IMG/VR virus record: IMGVR_UViG_3300023170_000082
Coordinates: 1-35,697 of that record
Strand: one strand, 5' to 3'
DNA from: a virus
Length of the DNA stretch: 35,697 nucleotides
Below the pieces are notes generated by a model, which saw nothing but the letters and a program-made list of their open reading frames with translations, was not told the DNA's origin and ran no database searches. Positions 28,121-35,697 of the stretch are shown here, piece by piece. Position numbers and translations under genes: made by a program. Within the stretch, counting starts at the first letter, position 1, and each line of letters opens with the position of its first letter.

Positions 28121-31100
28121 TGAATCCCCTGCAAATAATACAAGTCGTTCTTCTAGTTATCAGTGTTTTTACTGGTATCAAGGCTTATAGACAAGCACAA
28201 AAATTACAAAAAAGAGGGCAAGATATTCTTGCTACTAAAAACGCTGATGGTGGGAAAATACCTGTTATCTATGGAGCTAGAAGAGTTGGTTCAACCTTGC
28301 TATATATGGACACCGATTCTGGTAACTCAAAAGAACTATTTGTTGTTTATGCTTTAAGTGTTGGAGAAATTGAAAGCATAGATTTAGAAACAATAGAAAT
28401 AAACGGAGTATCCATTAAAGATTCTAAAGTATTTAGGCAAGGATATTATGCAGGATATGACAGTATTGCTTCTGGTGCAGGCTCTTTATGTACAGCATCG
28501 CAAATAGGTGATGTGCAAGAATCTAATGCAGGTGGCTCAGGAACTGACCCTACAAAAAGATATAGAATGGTTTTTAATGCACACTTGGGAGCTGACGATC
28601 AAACAGCAGACCCAATGCTTGTTGCTTCGATATCTAAATGGACTTCAGCTCATAGATTAAGGGGAATAGCCTATATTGCTGCTTCTTTTGAATACGATAC
28701 TAGAGGAATGTTTAGCAGTGTTCCAGAGTTAACTGTAGTTGTTAAAGGAAAAAAACTTTATGACCCTAGATTGGATGGTTCTATATCTGGTGGTTCTGGT
28801 AGTCATAGAATAGATGACTCAAGTACCTTTGAATGGTCAGACAATGCAGCTCTAGCTTTACTTGATTACATTAGCAATGATGAATACGGAAAAGGATTAT
28901 CAGCTTCTTTAATTAATTTGCAATCATTTCAAACTGCAGCTAATACAGCAGAAACCCTAGTAGATGTTCCTGACTTTGGCGGTTCTTATTCTTCTGGAAC
29001 TTTTAGTGGAACTTCTGGAAACAATTATCTTGATGTAGATTCAACAACTTGGAATAAAGTTAAGTCTGGAGAATATGTTTCTGTTAGAGATTCTGGAAGT
29101 AGTAACGAATTTACTGATGTTGCTGTTGTAGAAACACAACGATACACACCGCATACAGAAAGTCAGGTCAACAGGATTTTTGTTGATGGAACTCTAAGTT
29201 CTACCTATTCTTCTGAATCAGGGTCAGTGCTTGCTAAAGTAAAAAGATTTCATTGCAATGGTTTAGTTGATACTAATGAAAATGTTTTAGAAAACACTAG
29301 AGATCTATTATCAAATATTAGAGGTTTTTTAAATTTTGTTGATGGCAAGTACACAGTCTTAATTGAGGATACAGCTTCTTCTGCTTTTAGCATCACCGAT
29401 GATCATATTATTGATGATCAAGGAATAAAGATAAGCTACGAAGATAAAAGCAGCAAATATAATAAAGTTGTAGTTTCTTTCTTTAATGGTCAAAAAAAAT
29501 ACGAAGCTGATACTGTAACCATTTATCACGATGCTTCGCCAAATTATAAATCAGACGATGGTGGGGAAGAATTAGAAGCAAAAGTAGAGTTTGATTATAT
29601 TACCAATCCTTATATTGCTTATAACATTGGTAAGGCTATTTTAGGAAGATCAAGAAATCAAAAAACTCTTTCTTTCTTAGCTACTCCAGAACTTTATCAG
29701 TTAACGGTTGGAGATGTTGTAGATATTACTTATGCAGGTTTAGGTCTTAGCGGTCATCTTTTCAGAATTGAAGCAATAGATCTTCTGGATAATGGATTGC
29801 TAAACATACAAGCTATAGAGTATCTGGACATTTATACTTGGGATTCAGTTCCACCTGTTGAGAATGTTGGAGAATTACCAGATTTACCCACAGGTCTTGA
29901 AGCTAGACCGCCAACTAATTTAACCTTTACTGATTCAAACAGCTCTGCAACTGGTAGACCATTCTTGTCTTGGACTGCTGCAACGAATTATCCTGCAAAA
30001 GAATTTAGAGTAATCATAGAAGATTCTTCAAGCAATGAGCTGCATAACAGAATAGTAAGCAATGAATTTATTGATCTTAACTTCATTCCAGTAGGCTCTA
30101 ATTATGTTGCTTTTGTTTCTTCTATCAATTCAATAGGCTCAGAATCCGATGCTGCAACTCTTACTTTTAGTGTAGGAATAGAGCCAGTTGCTACTGCTGA
30201 TGTAAAAGATTCAGCTATAACCACAGTCAAGATTGATGATCTTGCGGTCACTAATGCGAAGATCAATGATCTTAATGCAACCAAGATTACAGCAGGCACG
30301 ATAGACACAGCAAGATTAAATGTATCAGACATTATTTCTACAGGAAGCATTATCGTCAGTGGAGATAATGTTTCTTCTTTAACTAATGATTCTGCTTATA
30401 TTAATGGTGGGCAGGTAAATACTAACGTGACTTCTATCTCAGGTGGTGCAATTACCACTGGAACAGTTGCAGCAGCAAGAATAGATGTTTCAGGAGTTAT
30501 CTCAGCAGGAAGTATTATTGTTAGTGGAGATAACATTTCTACACTTACTAATAATGCAAACTATATTGATGGTACTCAGGTTAATTCAAATGTTACCTCT
30601 ATTTCAGGCGGTGTTATTACCACTGGAACTATTAATGCGAACAGAATACAAATAGACAATGTAACTCTTGATACCGATGGTTCAGGCAATCTAATTATCA
30701 AAACAGCAGGGGTAGATACAACTCAACTAGCCACTGATGCTGTTACCACACCAAAACTAATTGACAGAGCTACTTCAGTATTTGCAACTGCGACAGGCAG
30801 TGTCGGATATTGGTATGTAGATAATTTAGCTCAAACAGCTATTGTTACTACAGGTGTATTTCAAGCACCATCTACTACAGGAAATACTTTTTTTGTAATA
30901 GGAAATACTTATATTAATGCTAACTCAGGAAGTTCTACTGCTGACTGGTGTGAGCTGCAAGTACAAAGAAGAAGTGCATCAACTAGCGGTGGTGTAAGTT
31001 CTGCTAGTTATTCAACCATTGCAACTATTAGAGCAAGGGGTGAAACAGGGGAAGCATTGCAGTCTATTATTGCTAACGATGCTTATACAGCAGATTATTA

Positions 31101-31203
31101 TTATCAATATAGAGTAACGCTACAAACCAATGGAACTGGAGTGCTTTACAGCACTAGAAGTTATGGAATAAGTGGCATACAAGTTATAGTGAATTACAAA
31201 TGA
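28120..31203 (+). CDS. Tail tip attachment protein (gpJ-like)
   Basis: A 1027-aa central tail tip. The N-terminus starts with one hydrophobic segment (IIQVVLLVISVFTGIKAY), unusual for a tip protein, then KIPVIYGARRVGSTLLYMDT, the conserved start of the J hub. Residues about 400-560 form the tail_3-like hub (DHIIDDQGIKISYEDK). A fibronectin-III-like domain follows (PPTNLTFTDSN to TLTFSV, about 600-690). The end has two perfect-length 55-residue repeats starting at 30334 and 30499 (ISTGSIIVSGDN, ISAGSIIVSGDN), a helical/triple-strand stalk. It likely holds the fibres that follow. Confidence 0.8.
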   Translation: MNPLQIIQVVLLVISVFTGIKAYRQAQKLQKRGQDILATKNADGGKIPVIYGARRVGSTLLYMDTDSGNSKELFVVYALSVGEIESIDLETIEINGVSIKDSKVFRQGYYAGYDSIASGAGSLCTASQIGDVQESNAGGSGTDPTKRYRMVFNAHLGADDQTADPMLVASISKWTSAHRLRGIAYIAASFEYDTRGMFSSVPELTVVVKGKKLYDPRLDGSISGGSGSHRIDDSSTFEWSDNAALALLDYISNDEYGKGLSASLINLQSFQTAANTAETLVDVPDFGGSYSSGTFSGTSGNNYLDVDSTTWNKVKSGEYVSVRDSGSSNEFTDVAVVETQRYTPHTESQVNRIFVDGTLSSTYSSESGSVLAKVKRFHCNGLVDTNENVLENTRDLLSNIRGFLNFVDGKYTVLIEDTASSAFSITDDHIIDDQGIKISYEDKSSKYNKVVVSFFNGQKKYEADTVTIYHDASPNYKSDDGGEELEAKVEFDYITNPYIAYNIGKAILGRSRNQKTLSFLATPELYQLTVGDVVDITYAGLGLSGHLFRIEAIDLLDNGLLNIQAIEYLDIYTWDSVPPVENVGELPDLPTGLEARPPTNLTFTDSNSSATGRPFLSWTAATNYPAKEFRVIIEDSSSNELHNRIVSNEFIDLNFIPVGSNYVAFVSSINSIGSESDAATLTFSVGIEPVATADVKDSAITTVKIDDLAVTNAKINDLNATKITAGTIDTARLNVSDIISTGSIIVSGDNVSSLTNDSAYINGGQVNTNVTSISGGAITTGTVAAARIDVSGVISAGSIIVSGDNISTLTNNANYIDGTQVNSNVTSISGGVITTGTINANRIQIDNVTLDTDGSGNLIIKTAGVDTTQLATDAVTTPKLIDRATSVFATATGSVGYWYVDNLAQTAIVTTGVFQAPSTTGNTFFVIGNTYINANSGSSTADWCELQVQRRSASTSGGVSSASYSTIATIRARGETGEALQSIIANDAYTADYYYQYRVTLQTNGTGVLYSTRSYGISGIQVIVNYK
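30334..30663 (+). repeat. Two 165-bp repeats (55 residues) in the J-like gene
   Basis: ISTGSIIVSGDNVSSLTN... and ISAGSIIVSGDNISTLTN... start at 30334 and 30499, exactly 165 bases apart with no gap, and share NVTSISGGxITTGT near their ends. They form the C-terminal stalk. Confidence 0.8.
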
Positions 31204-31586
31204 TGAAGCAGATAAGTTGGTATGATTCAGAAGGCAATATAAAACATTGCCAAACAGTGCAAGAAGGTCTTGAGGATGCTTCTTGTCCTGAAGATGGTTT
31301 GCAATGGATAGAAGGACATCCTGAATTAATACAAAATTCTAAAGTTGTTAATGGTGAAATAGTTAATGGCAATAACGATTCTATTCTTCCAATATTAGAA
31401 GAATTAAGAATATACAGAGATCTTAGATTAAGAAGATCTGATTGGACACAAATGATTGATTCGCCTTTATCTGATGCAAAGAAAGCAGAGTGGGCAAATT
31501 ACAGACAACAATTAAGAGATTTACCATCTCAATATACAGAGAATGACAATATTGATGATGTAGTGTTTCCTACACAACCAACATAA
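31200..31586 (+). CDS. Tail fibre assembly chaperone (PF16778-like)
   Basis: A 128-aa protein. The C-terminal segment RDLRLRRSDWTQMIDSPLSD, then AKKAEWANYRQQLRDLPSQY is the signature of phage tail assembly chaperones often found beside fibres. The N-terminal part reads ISWYDSEGNIKHCQTVQEGL. Its ATG overlaps the J-like stop (ATGA). It stands just before the 1214-aa fibre and so probably helps it fold or attach. Confidence 0.75.
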   Translation: MMKQISWYDSEGNIKHCQTVQEGLEDASCPEDGLQWIEGHPELIQNSKVVNGEIVNGNNDSILPILEELRIYRDLRLRRSDWTQMIDSPLSDAKKAEWANYRQQLRDLPSQYTENDNIDDVVFPTQPT

Positions 31587-31612
31587 ACTACAATAGGGGA
31601 AGAGGATTTTAA

Positions 31613-34600
31613 ATGGCAACTCATGATTATAATATAGTAAACCAGACTGGTGCTAACTTTAGAGCAGATCTAAACAATGCTCTATCAGCGATATTATCTA
31701 ATAATGCATCTGCTACAGAACCAACAACTACAGCAGCTTATATGCTTTGGGTGGATACAGGAAATAATCTGCTCAAAATGCGAAACAGTGCCGATAATGC
31801 ATGGATTACTTTACCAGTATCAATAACTACCTCAAACACTGTAGATATTGATGGTGGCACAGTTAACACAATTACTTCTCTTTCTTTCAGTTCTGGTGAA
31901 ACAGTTACAACCATTTTAGATGAAGACGATTTATCTTCTGATTCTGCTTCTGCATTAGCTACACAACAATCAATTAAAGCGTATGTAGATAGTCAAGTTA
32001 CAGCTCAAGATCTGGACTTTCAAGGCGACACAGGTGGAGCTTTATCTATAGACTTAGATTCTGAAACTTTTACTATTGCAGGTGGCAATGGTATAGATAC
32101 TAGCGGTGCTTTAAATACATTAACTATTGCTATTGATAGCTCAGTTGTAACTCTTACTGATACACAGACACTAACAAATAAAACTATAGATGCAGATAGC
32201 AATACTATTTCTAACTTAGAAGTAGATAACCTAAAATCAGGAGTTCTGGACACAGATCTCACATCTGTTTCTGCTTCAGACGATACTCTAGCTTCCTCTA
32301 AGGCGATTAAAACTTATGTTGATGCACAGGTAACAGCTCAAGATTTAGACCTCACAGATGGCACTACAAGCATTTCTATAGACTTAGACTCTGAAGAACT
32401 TTCTATACTTGGTGGCACAGGTGTTACCTCTACTGCTTCAGGCAATGGGGTTACTTTAGCTATTGGTCAAGATGTTGGCATAACTGCTGATGTTACCTTT
32501 AACACAGTTGCAGCAGATTTGACTGGAGATGTTACTGGTACAGTTTCTAGTATAGCCAATCATTCAACCTCAGATCTTTCTGAGGGTACAAACCTCTACT
32601 ATACAACTGCAAGATTTGATTCTGCTTTTAGCGGTAAATCCACCTCAGACTTAACTGAGGGAACTAATTTATATTTTACTGATGCAAGAGCAAGAGCTGC
32701 TATAAGTGCATCAGGTGATTTATCTTATAATTCCACCACAGGAGTAATATCATTTACAGAAAGAACTGATGCAGAAGTCAGGGGATTAATATCTGCTTCA
32801 GGAGACTTATCTTATAACTCTACTACTGGAGTTATGTCATTTACAGAAAGAACTGATGCAGAAGTAAGAGGTTTAGTATCTGCTTCTGGAGACCTTTCTT
32901 ACAATTCAACTACTGGTGTATTTAGCTTTACAGAAAGAACTGATGCAGAGGTTAGAGGACTTATATCTGCTTCTGGAGATTTATCTTACAACTCCACAAC
33001 TGGAGTTATGTCATTTACTGAAAGAACAGATAGTGAAGTAAGAGGGTTGTTATCTGGTGGTACAGGAGTTACTTATAACAATAGCACTGGTGAAATATCT
33101 ATTGGTCAGGCAATTAGCACAACTTCTGACGTTACGTTTAATGATGTCATAGTATCTGGAGACTTAACTGTTTCAGGAACTACTACTACTATCAACACTG
33201 AAACTATTAATCTTGCAGACAATATTATTCTCTTTAATTCTAATGCCACAGGAACACCTAGTGAAAATGCAGGCATAGAAATTGAAAGAGGAGATGCAAC
33301 TAATAAAACTCTTATCTGGAATGAAACAGACGATAAGTGGACTGTAGGTTCAGAAACTTTTGTTGCAGGAACTTTTGAGGGCAATGTTACAGGAACAGTA
33401 TCTAGTATTGCTAATCATGATACTGATGATCTTTCAGAGGGTGCATCTAATCTTTATTACACAACAGCTAGATTTGATTCAGCATTTAGCGGTAAAAGCA
33501 CAAGCGATCTAACAGAAGGAACTAATCTTTATTACACAACAGCTAGATTTGATTCTGCTTTCTCTGGTAAATCTACCTCTGACTTAACTGAGGGTGCTAA
33601 TCTTTATTACACAACTGCAAGAGCTAATTCAGACTTTGATACTAGACTTGCTACTAAATCTACTTCTGATTTAGCAGAAGGTGCTAACCTTTATTACACA
33701 GATGCAAGATTTGATACAAGACTTGCAACCAAGACAACCGACAATCTGACTGAAGGCTCTACCAATTTATATTATGCAGATAGTTTAGTAGATTCTCATT
33801 TATCTGGTGGAACTGGTGTTACTTATTCAAGCGGTACTATTTCTATAGGACAATCAGTAGGCACTGGTGATTCAGTTACCTTTGCAGGTGTTACTTCAGA
33901 CTTTACTGGTGACATTGAAGGAGCAGTTAAATTTACTGCTAAAGCTGATGTTGCTTTAACTAAGGGGCAAGTAGTTTATATCTCAGGTATCTCAGGCGAT
34001 GTGCCAACAGTTAATCTAGCAGATGCAGATAATGCTTCAGCTATGCCTGCTTTTGGTTTGGTTTATGCTAATGCCAATCAAAATGCAGAAGTTGAGATTA
34101 TCACTTTTGGTTCTCTTAGCGGTTTTGATACCTCTTCCTTTACAGTTGGAAAAACAGTTTATGTATCTACTACCGCAGGTGCTTTAACTACTACCGCACC
34201 TACAGGCGAAAGCTCACTAATTCAAAACATAGGTATGGTACAAAGATCTCATGCTTCCGCAGGGATTATTAAAGTAGGTGGTGCAGGAAGAACTAATGCA
34301 ACACCTAACCTAAACTCAGGCAAGATCTTCTATGGTAATGGTTCAAATCAATCTGTAGCTACTACCCTAGATACAAGCATAGTTCCTGAGAATACTAACC
34401 TTTATTACACTGATGCTAGATTTGACACTGCTTTCAGTGGCAAAGATACAGATTATTTAAGTGAAGGAGTAAGCAACCTCTATTTCACCGATGAAAGAGT
34501 AGATGACAGAGTAAGTAATTTACTGGTTGGCGGAACTGGAATTACAGTTACTTATAACGATGTAGCTAACACTTTAACCATTGATGGTTCTGCTCAATAT

Positions 34601-35257
34601 GGCGATAGCGATGTAGAAAGTTATTTAGATAGCGGTACATCTACACCTACTTTTGCTTCTGCAATCATTTCTGGTGATTTAACAGTTGATACTTCTACTT
34701 TAGCGGTAGACAGCACAAATAATAGAGTTGGTATATTAGATGCAACACCTGCTGTTACCTTAGATGTTGGTACTGCTACTGATGCTATTTTTGTTCCTAA
34801 AGGAACTACAGCACAAAGACCAACAGGTGTAGATGGTTACTTCCGATACAATACAGACGATGCACAATTTGAAGGTTATGTTAATGGCTCATGGGGAGCT
34901 ATTGGTGGTGCAGGTGGTAACTATTCTGCTTTATCTACAGATATTTTTTCAGGAGATGGGTCTACAGTAGACTTTACTCTTTCACAAAACATTACTGATG
35001 AAAATAATTTAGTTGTATTTATAGATGGTGTATTTCAAGCACATAATACTTTCACTGTATCTGGAACTACTTTAACATTTTCAACAGCTCCAGTAAGCGG
35101 TAGAGTTATTACTGCTTATGGAGTAAAAAACAATTTAGCAGCAACCATATCACAAACGCTCACAGTGATTGGTAGAAGTGCAAATGTAAATGTGGGCATA
35201 ACAAGCGGAAACTTAAATGTGGAAGCAAGAAGCGGAACAATTAGCGTAGGAGTATAA
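31613..35257 (+). CDS. Long repeat-rich tail fibre (1214 aa)
   Basis: The largest gene. The N-terminus (THDYNIVNQTGANFRADLNN, then AYMLWVDTGNNLLKMRN) is the usual tail-attachment start. The shaft has tandem repeats: DAQVTAQDLDL type, four copies of a 29-residue unit (ISASGDLSYNSTTGVISFTE) at 32702-33049, and repeated LYYTTARFDSAFSGKSTSDL. Later come QGDVPTVNLADAD-like and LDVGTATDAIFVPKGTTAQRPTG segments, and a short C-terminal tip (GRSANVNVGITSGNLNVEAR). It is a trimeric beta-helix-like fibre that reaches the host surface. GAAGAGG lies upstream of ATG. Its last 35 residues match the partial fibre at 1-212. Confidence 0.85.
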   Translation: MATHDYNIVNQTGANFRADLNNALSAILSNNASATEPTTTAAYMLWVDTGNNLLKMRNSADNAWITLPVSITTSNTVDIDGGTVNTITSLSFSSGETVTTILDEDDLSSDSASALATQQSIKAYVDSQVTAQDLDFQGDTGGALSIDLDSETFTIAGGNGIDTSGALNTLTIAIDSSVVTLTDTQTLTNKTIDADSNTISNLEVDNLKSGVLDTDLTSVSASDDTLASSKAIKTYVDAQVTAQDLDLTDGTTSISIDLDSEELSILGGTGVTSTASGNGVTLAIGQDVGITADVTFNTVAADLTGDVTGTVSSIANHSTSDLSEGTNLYYTTARFDSAFSGKSTSDLTEGTNLYFTDARARAAISASGDLSYNSTTGVISFTERTDAEVRGLISASGDLSYNSTTGVMSFTERTDAEVRGLVSASGDLSYNSTTGVFSFTERTDAEVRGLISASGDLSYNSTTGVMSFTERTDSEVRGLLSGGTGVTYNNSTGEISIGQAISTTSDVTFNDVIVSGDLTVSGTTTTINTETINLADNIILFNSNATGTPSENAGIEIERGDATNKTLIWNETDDKWTVGSETFVAGTFEGNVTGTVSSIANHDTDDLSEGASNLYYTTARFDSAFSGKSTSDLTEGTNLYYTTARFDSAFSGKSTSDLTEGANLYYTTARANSDFDTRLATKSTSDLAEGANLYYTDARFDTRLATKTTDNLTEGSTNLYYADSLVDSHLSGGTGVTYSSGTISIGQSVGTGDSVTFAGVTSDFTGDIEGAVKFTAKADVALTKGQVVYISGISGDVPTVNLADADNASAMPAFGLVYANANQNAEVEIITFGSLSGFDTSSFTVGKTVYVSTTAGALTTTAPTGESSLIQNIGMVQRSHASAGIIKVGGAGRTNATPNLNSGKIFYGNGSNQSVATTLDTSIVPENTNLYYTDARFDTAFSGKDTDYLSEGVSNLYFTDERVDDRVSNLLVGGTGITVTYNDVANTLTIDGSAQYGDSDVESYLDSGTSTPTFASAIISGDLTVDTSTLAVDSTNNRVGILDATPAVTLDVGTATDAIFVPKGTTAQRPTGVDGYFRYNTDDAQFEGYVNGSWGAIGGAGGNYSALSTDIFSGDGSTVDFTLSQNITDENNLVVFIDGVFQAHNTFTVSGTTLTFSTAPVSGRVITAYGVKNNLAATISQTLTVIGRSANVNVGITSGNLNVEARSGTISVGV
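32702..33049 (+). repeat. Four tandem 87-bp (29-residue) repeats in the fibre gene
   Basis: The unit ISASGDLSYNSTTGVxSFTE plus RTDAEVRGL occurs at 32702, 32789, 32876 and 32963. Protein copies differ at only a few residues (I/V first, I/M/F at the variable x, a late A/S), while codons differ widely (for example GGT/GGA, AAT/AAC, TCC/TCT/TCA). Confidence 0.85.
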
Positions 35258-35258
35258 A

Positions 35259-35684
35259 ATGGCAGCAAGATTTCCATTAATCGTAGATTCATCTGGTACA
35301 CCTGCTATTGAAGAAATAGCAAGTGGTGATGTTCTTGATTTATCAGGATGCCAAGTAAAATTAGGTAGTGAAGCAACTCTAACCGATGGTGCAACTATCT
35401 CATGGGATGTATCAACTTCGCCAATAGCGAAAGTTACTTTGGGTGGCAATAGAACATTGGCAGCACCAAGTAACGCTGTAGGCTCAGGACAATACATTTC
35501 TTTACTGGTCATTCAAGATGGAACAGGAAGCAGAACTCTAACATGGAACGCTGTGTATGAATTTACAGCAGACACAGCACCAACACTTACAACCACTGCA
35601 TCTTATGGTGATCTATTCACCTTTAGATACAATGGTACTAAGTGGTTAGAAGTAGGCAGGAATCTAAATTTAGTATTGAGTTAA
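35259..35684 (+). CDS. Small fibre-tip/adhesin-like protein (141 aa), copy 2
   Basis: The near twin of 214-639, two bases after the TAA of the 1214-aa fibre. Protein differences are T29S and S68A only. Base differences are frequent and mostly third-position up to 35570, then absent over 35571-35697. The copy is in the same order (fibre, tip) as at the window start, and the start of the LamG gene follows it. It is either the same locus seen twice because the genome is circular, or a second copy. Confidence 0.7.
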   Translation: MAARFPLIVDSSGTPAIEEIASGDVLDLSGCQVKLGSEATLTDGATISWDVSTSPIAKVTLGGNRTLAAPSNAVGSGQYISLLVIQDGTGSRTLTWNAVYEFTADTAPTLTTTASYGDLFTFRYNGTKWLEVGRNLNLVLS

Positions 35685-35697
35685 TATGAGTTTATTA
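35571..35697 (+). repeat. 127-bp exact repeat, right copy, at window end
   Basis: The window stops exactly where this 127-base match to 526-652 ends. The offset between copies is 35,045 bases, which would be the genome length if the molecule closes here. Confidence 0.9.
35686..35697 (+). CDS. Start of the LamG/SPRY gene (partial, 12 bases)
   Basis: ATGAGTTTATTA (MSLL) at the window edge is identical to the first 12 bases of the gene at 641 and has the same one-base gap from the preceding TAA. It shows that the gene order continues from the right edge into position 653. Confidence 0.7.

Noticed and set aside
32702-33049. CRISPR array or VNTR-like repeat
   Set aside because: The 87-base units are contiguous, in frame and differ mostly at third positions, so they are protein repeats, not repeat-spacer structure.
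35213-35512. Antisense frames over the fibre and tip genes (also 50-349 and 306-551, minus strand)
   Set aside because: They are the reverse of conserved coding genes with no ribosome site or known domain. The whole genome reads on the plus strand.
1-35697. Lysogeny functions
   Set aside because: No integrase, excisionase, CI-like repressor or attachment repeat was seen. The two small RHH/HTH-like proteins are too little to argue for a temperate phage.

Overview
The window is almost the complete genome of a lambda-like siphophage, probably marine. About 35.7 kb of clearly AT-rich DNA is packed with genes on one strand only, and most junctions overlap as ATGA or TAATG. I see no integrase, CI-like repressor, DNA polymerase or tRNA, so it looks strictly lytic and dependent on the host polymerase. 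Lectin/SPRY and S74 tail fibres, a 3TM GTA-type holin, a DUF3310 protein and several short proteins of types common in marine phages suggest an aquatic host. The holin type hints at Proteobacteria, but the host cannot be fixed from sequence alone.

Layout. 1-5101: adhesion proteins, namely a broken fibre end, a 141-aa fibre-tip protein, a LamG+SPRY protein, a three-repeat protein, a fibre-assembly protein and an S74 fibre. 5143-6696: small proteins and the lysis set (30-aa membrane peptide, coiled-coil/TM protein, 3TM holin, GH24 endolysin). 6702-9076: a PD-(D/E)XK nuclease, a promoter with a palindrome, and early genes of unknown role including two membrane microproteins. 9076-13631: recombination and replication (YqaJ exonuclease, Hjc-like nuclease, SSB-like protein, TOPRIM primase-helicase). 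13632-13760: a non-coding region with helically phased iteron-like repeats and a large palindrome. 13761-15854: unknown protein, another PD-(D/E)XK nuclease, DUF3310, a small HTH protein and a gpZ-like protein. 15855-15963: a cos-like non-coding segment. 15964-31203: the morphogenesis block in nearly lambda order (small and large terminase, W-like, portal, protease-capsid polyprotein, connectors, U-like, tail tube, G/GT frameshift chaperone, tape measure, M-like, L-like, J-like). 31200-35684: fibre assembly protein, 1214-aa repeat fibre and a second 141-aa tip protein.

The ends overlap in an unusual way. The last 127 bases (35571-35697) repeat 526-652 exactly, while the sequence before each copy is only about 87% identical. 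I read this as a circularly closing genome of about 35,045 bp whose first 525 bases are a second, diverged fibre allele or a second cassette copy.

Most notable are: one ORF fusing an XkdF-like region, an HK97-type prohead protease and the major capsid protein, with two internal in-frame ATGs that each have a Shine-Dalgarno sequence; an A AAA AAG slippery site directly before a stop codon; 10/11-bp-phased iterons; a segment resembling the lambda cos right arm; a 9-bp hairpin with a GUAA loop after the capsid gene; and four separate PD-(D/E)XK nuclease-like genes.
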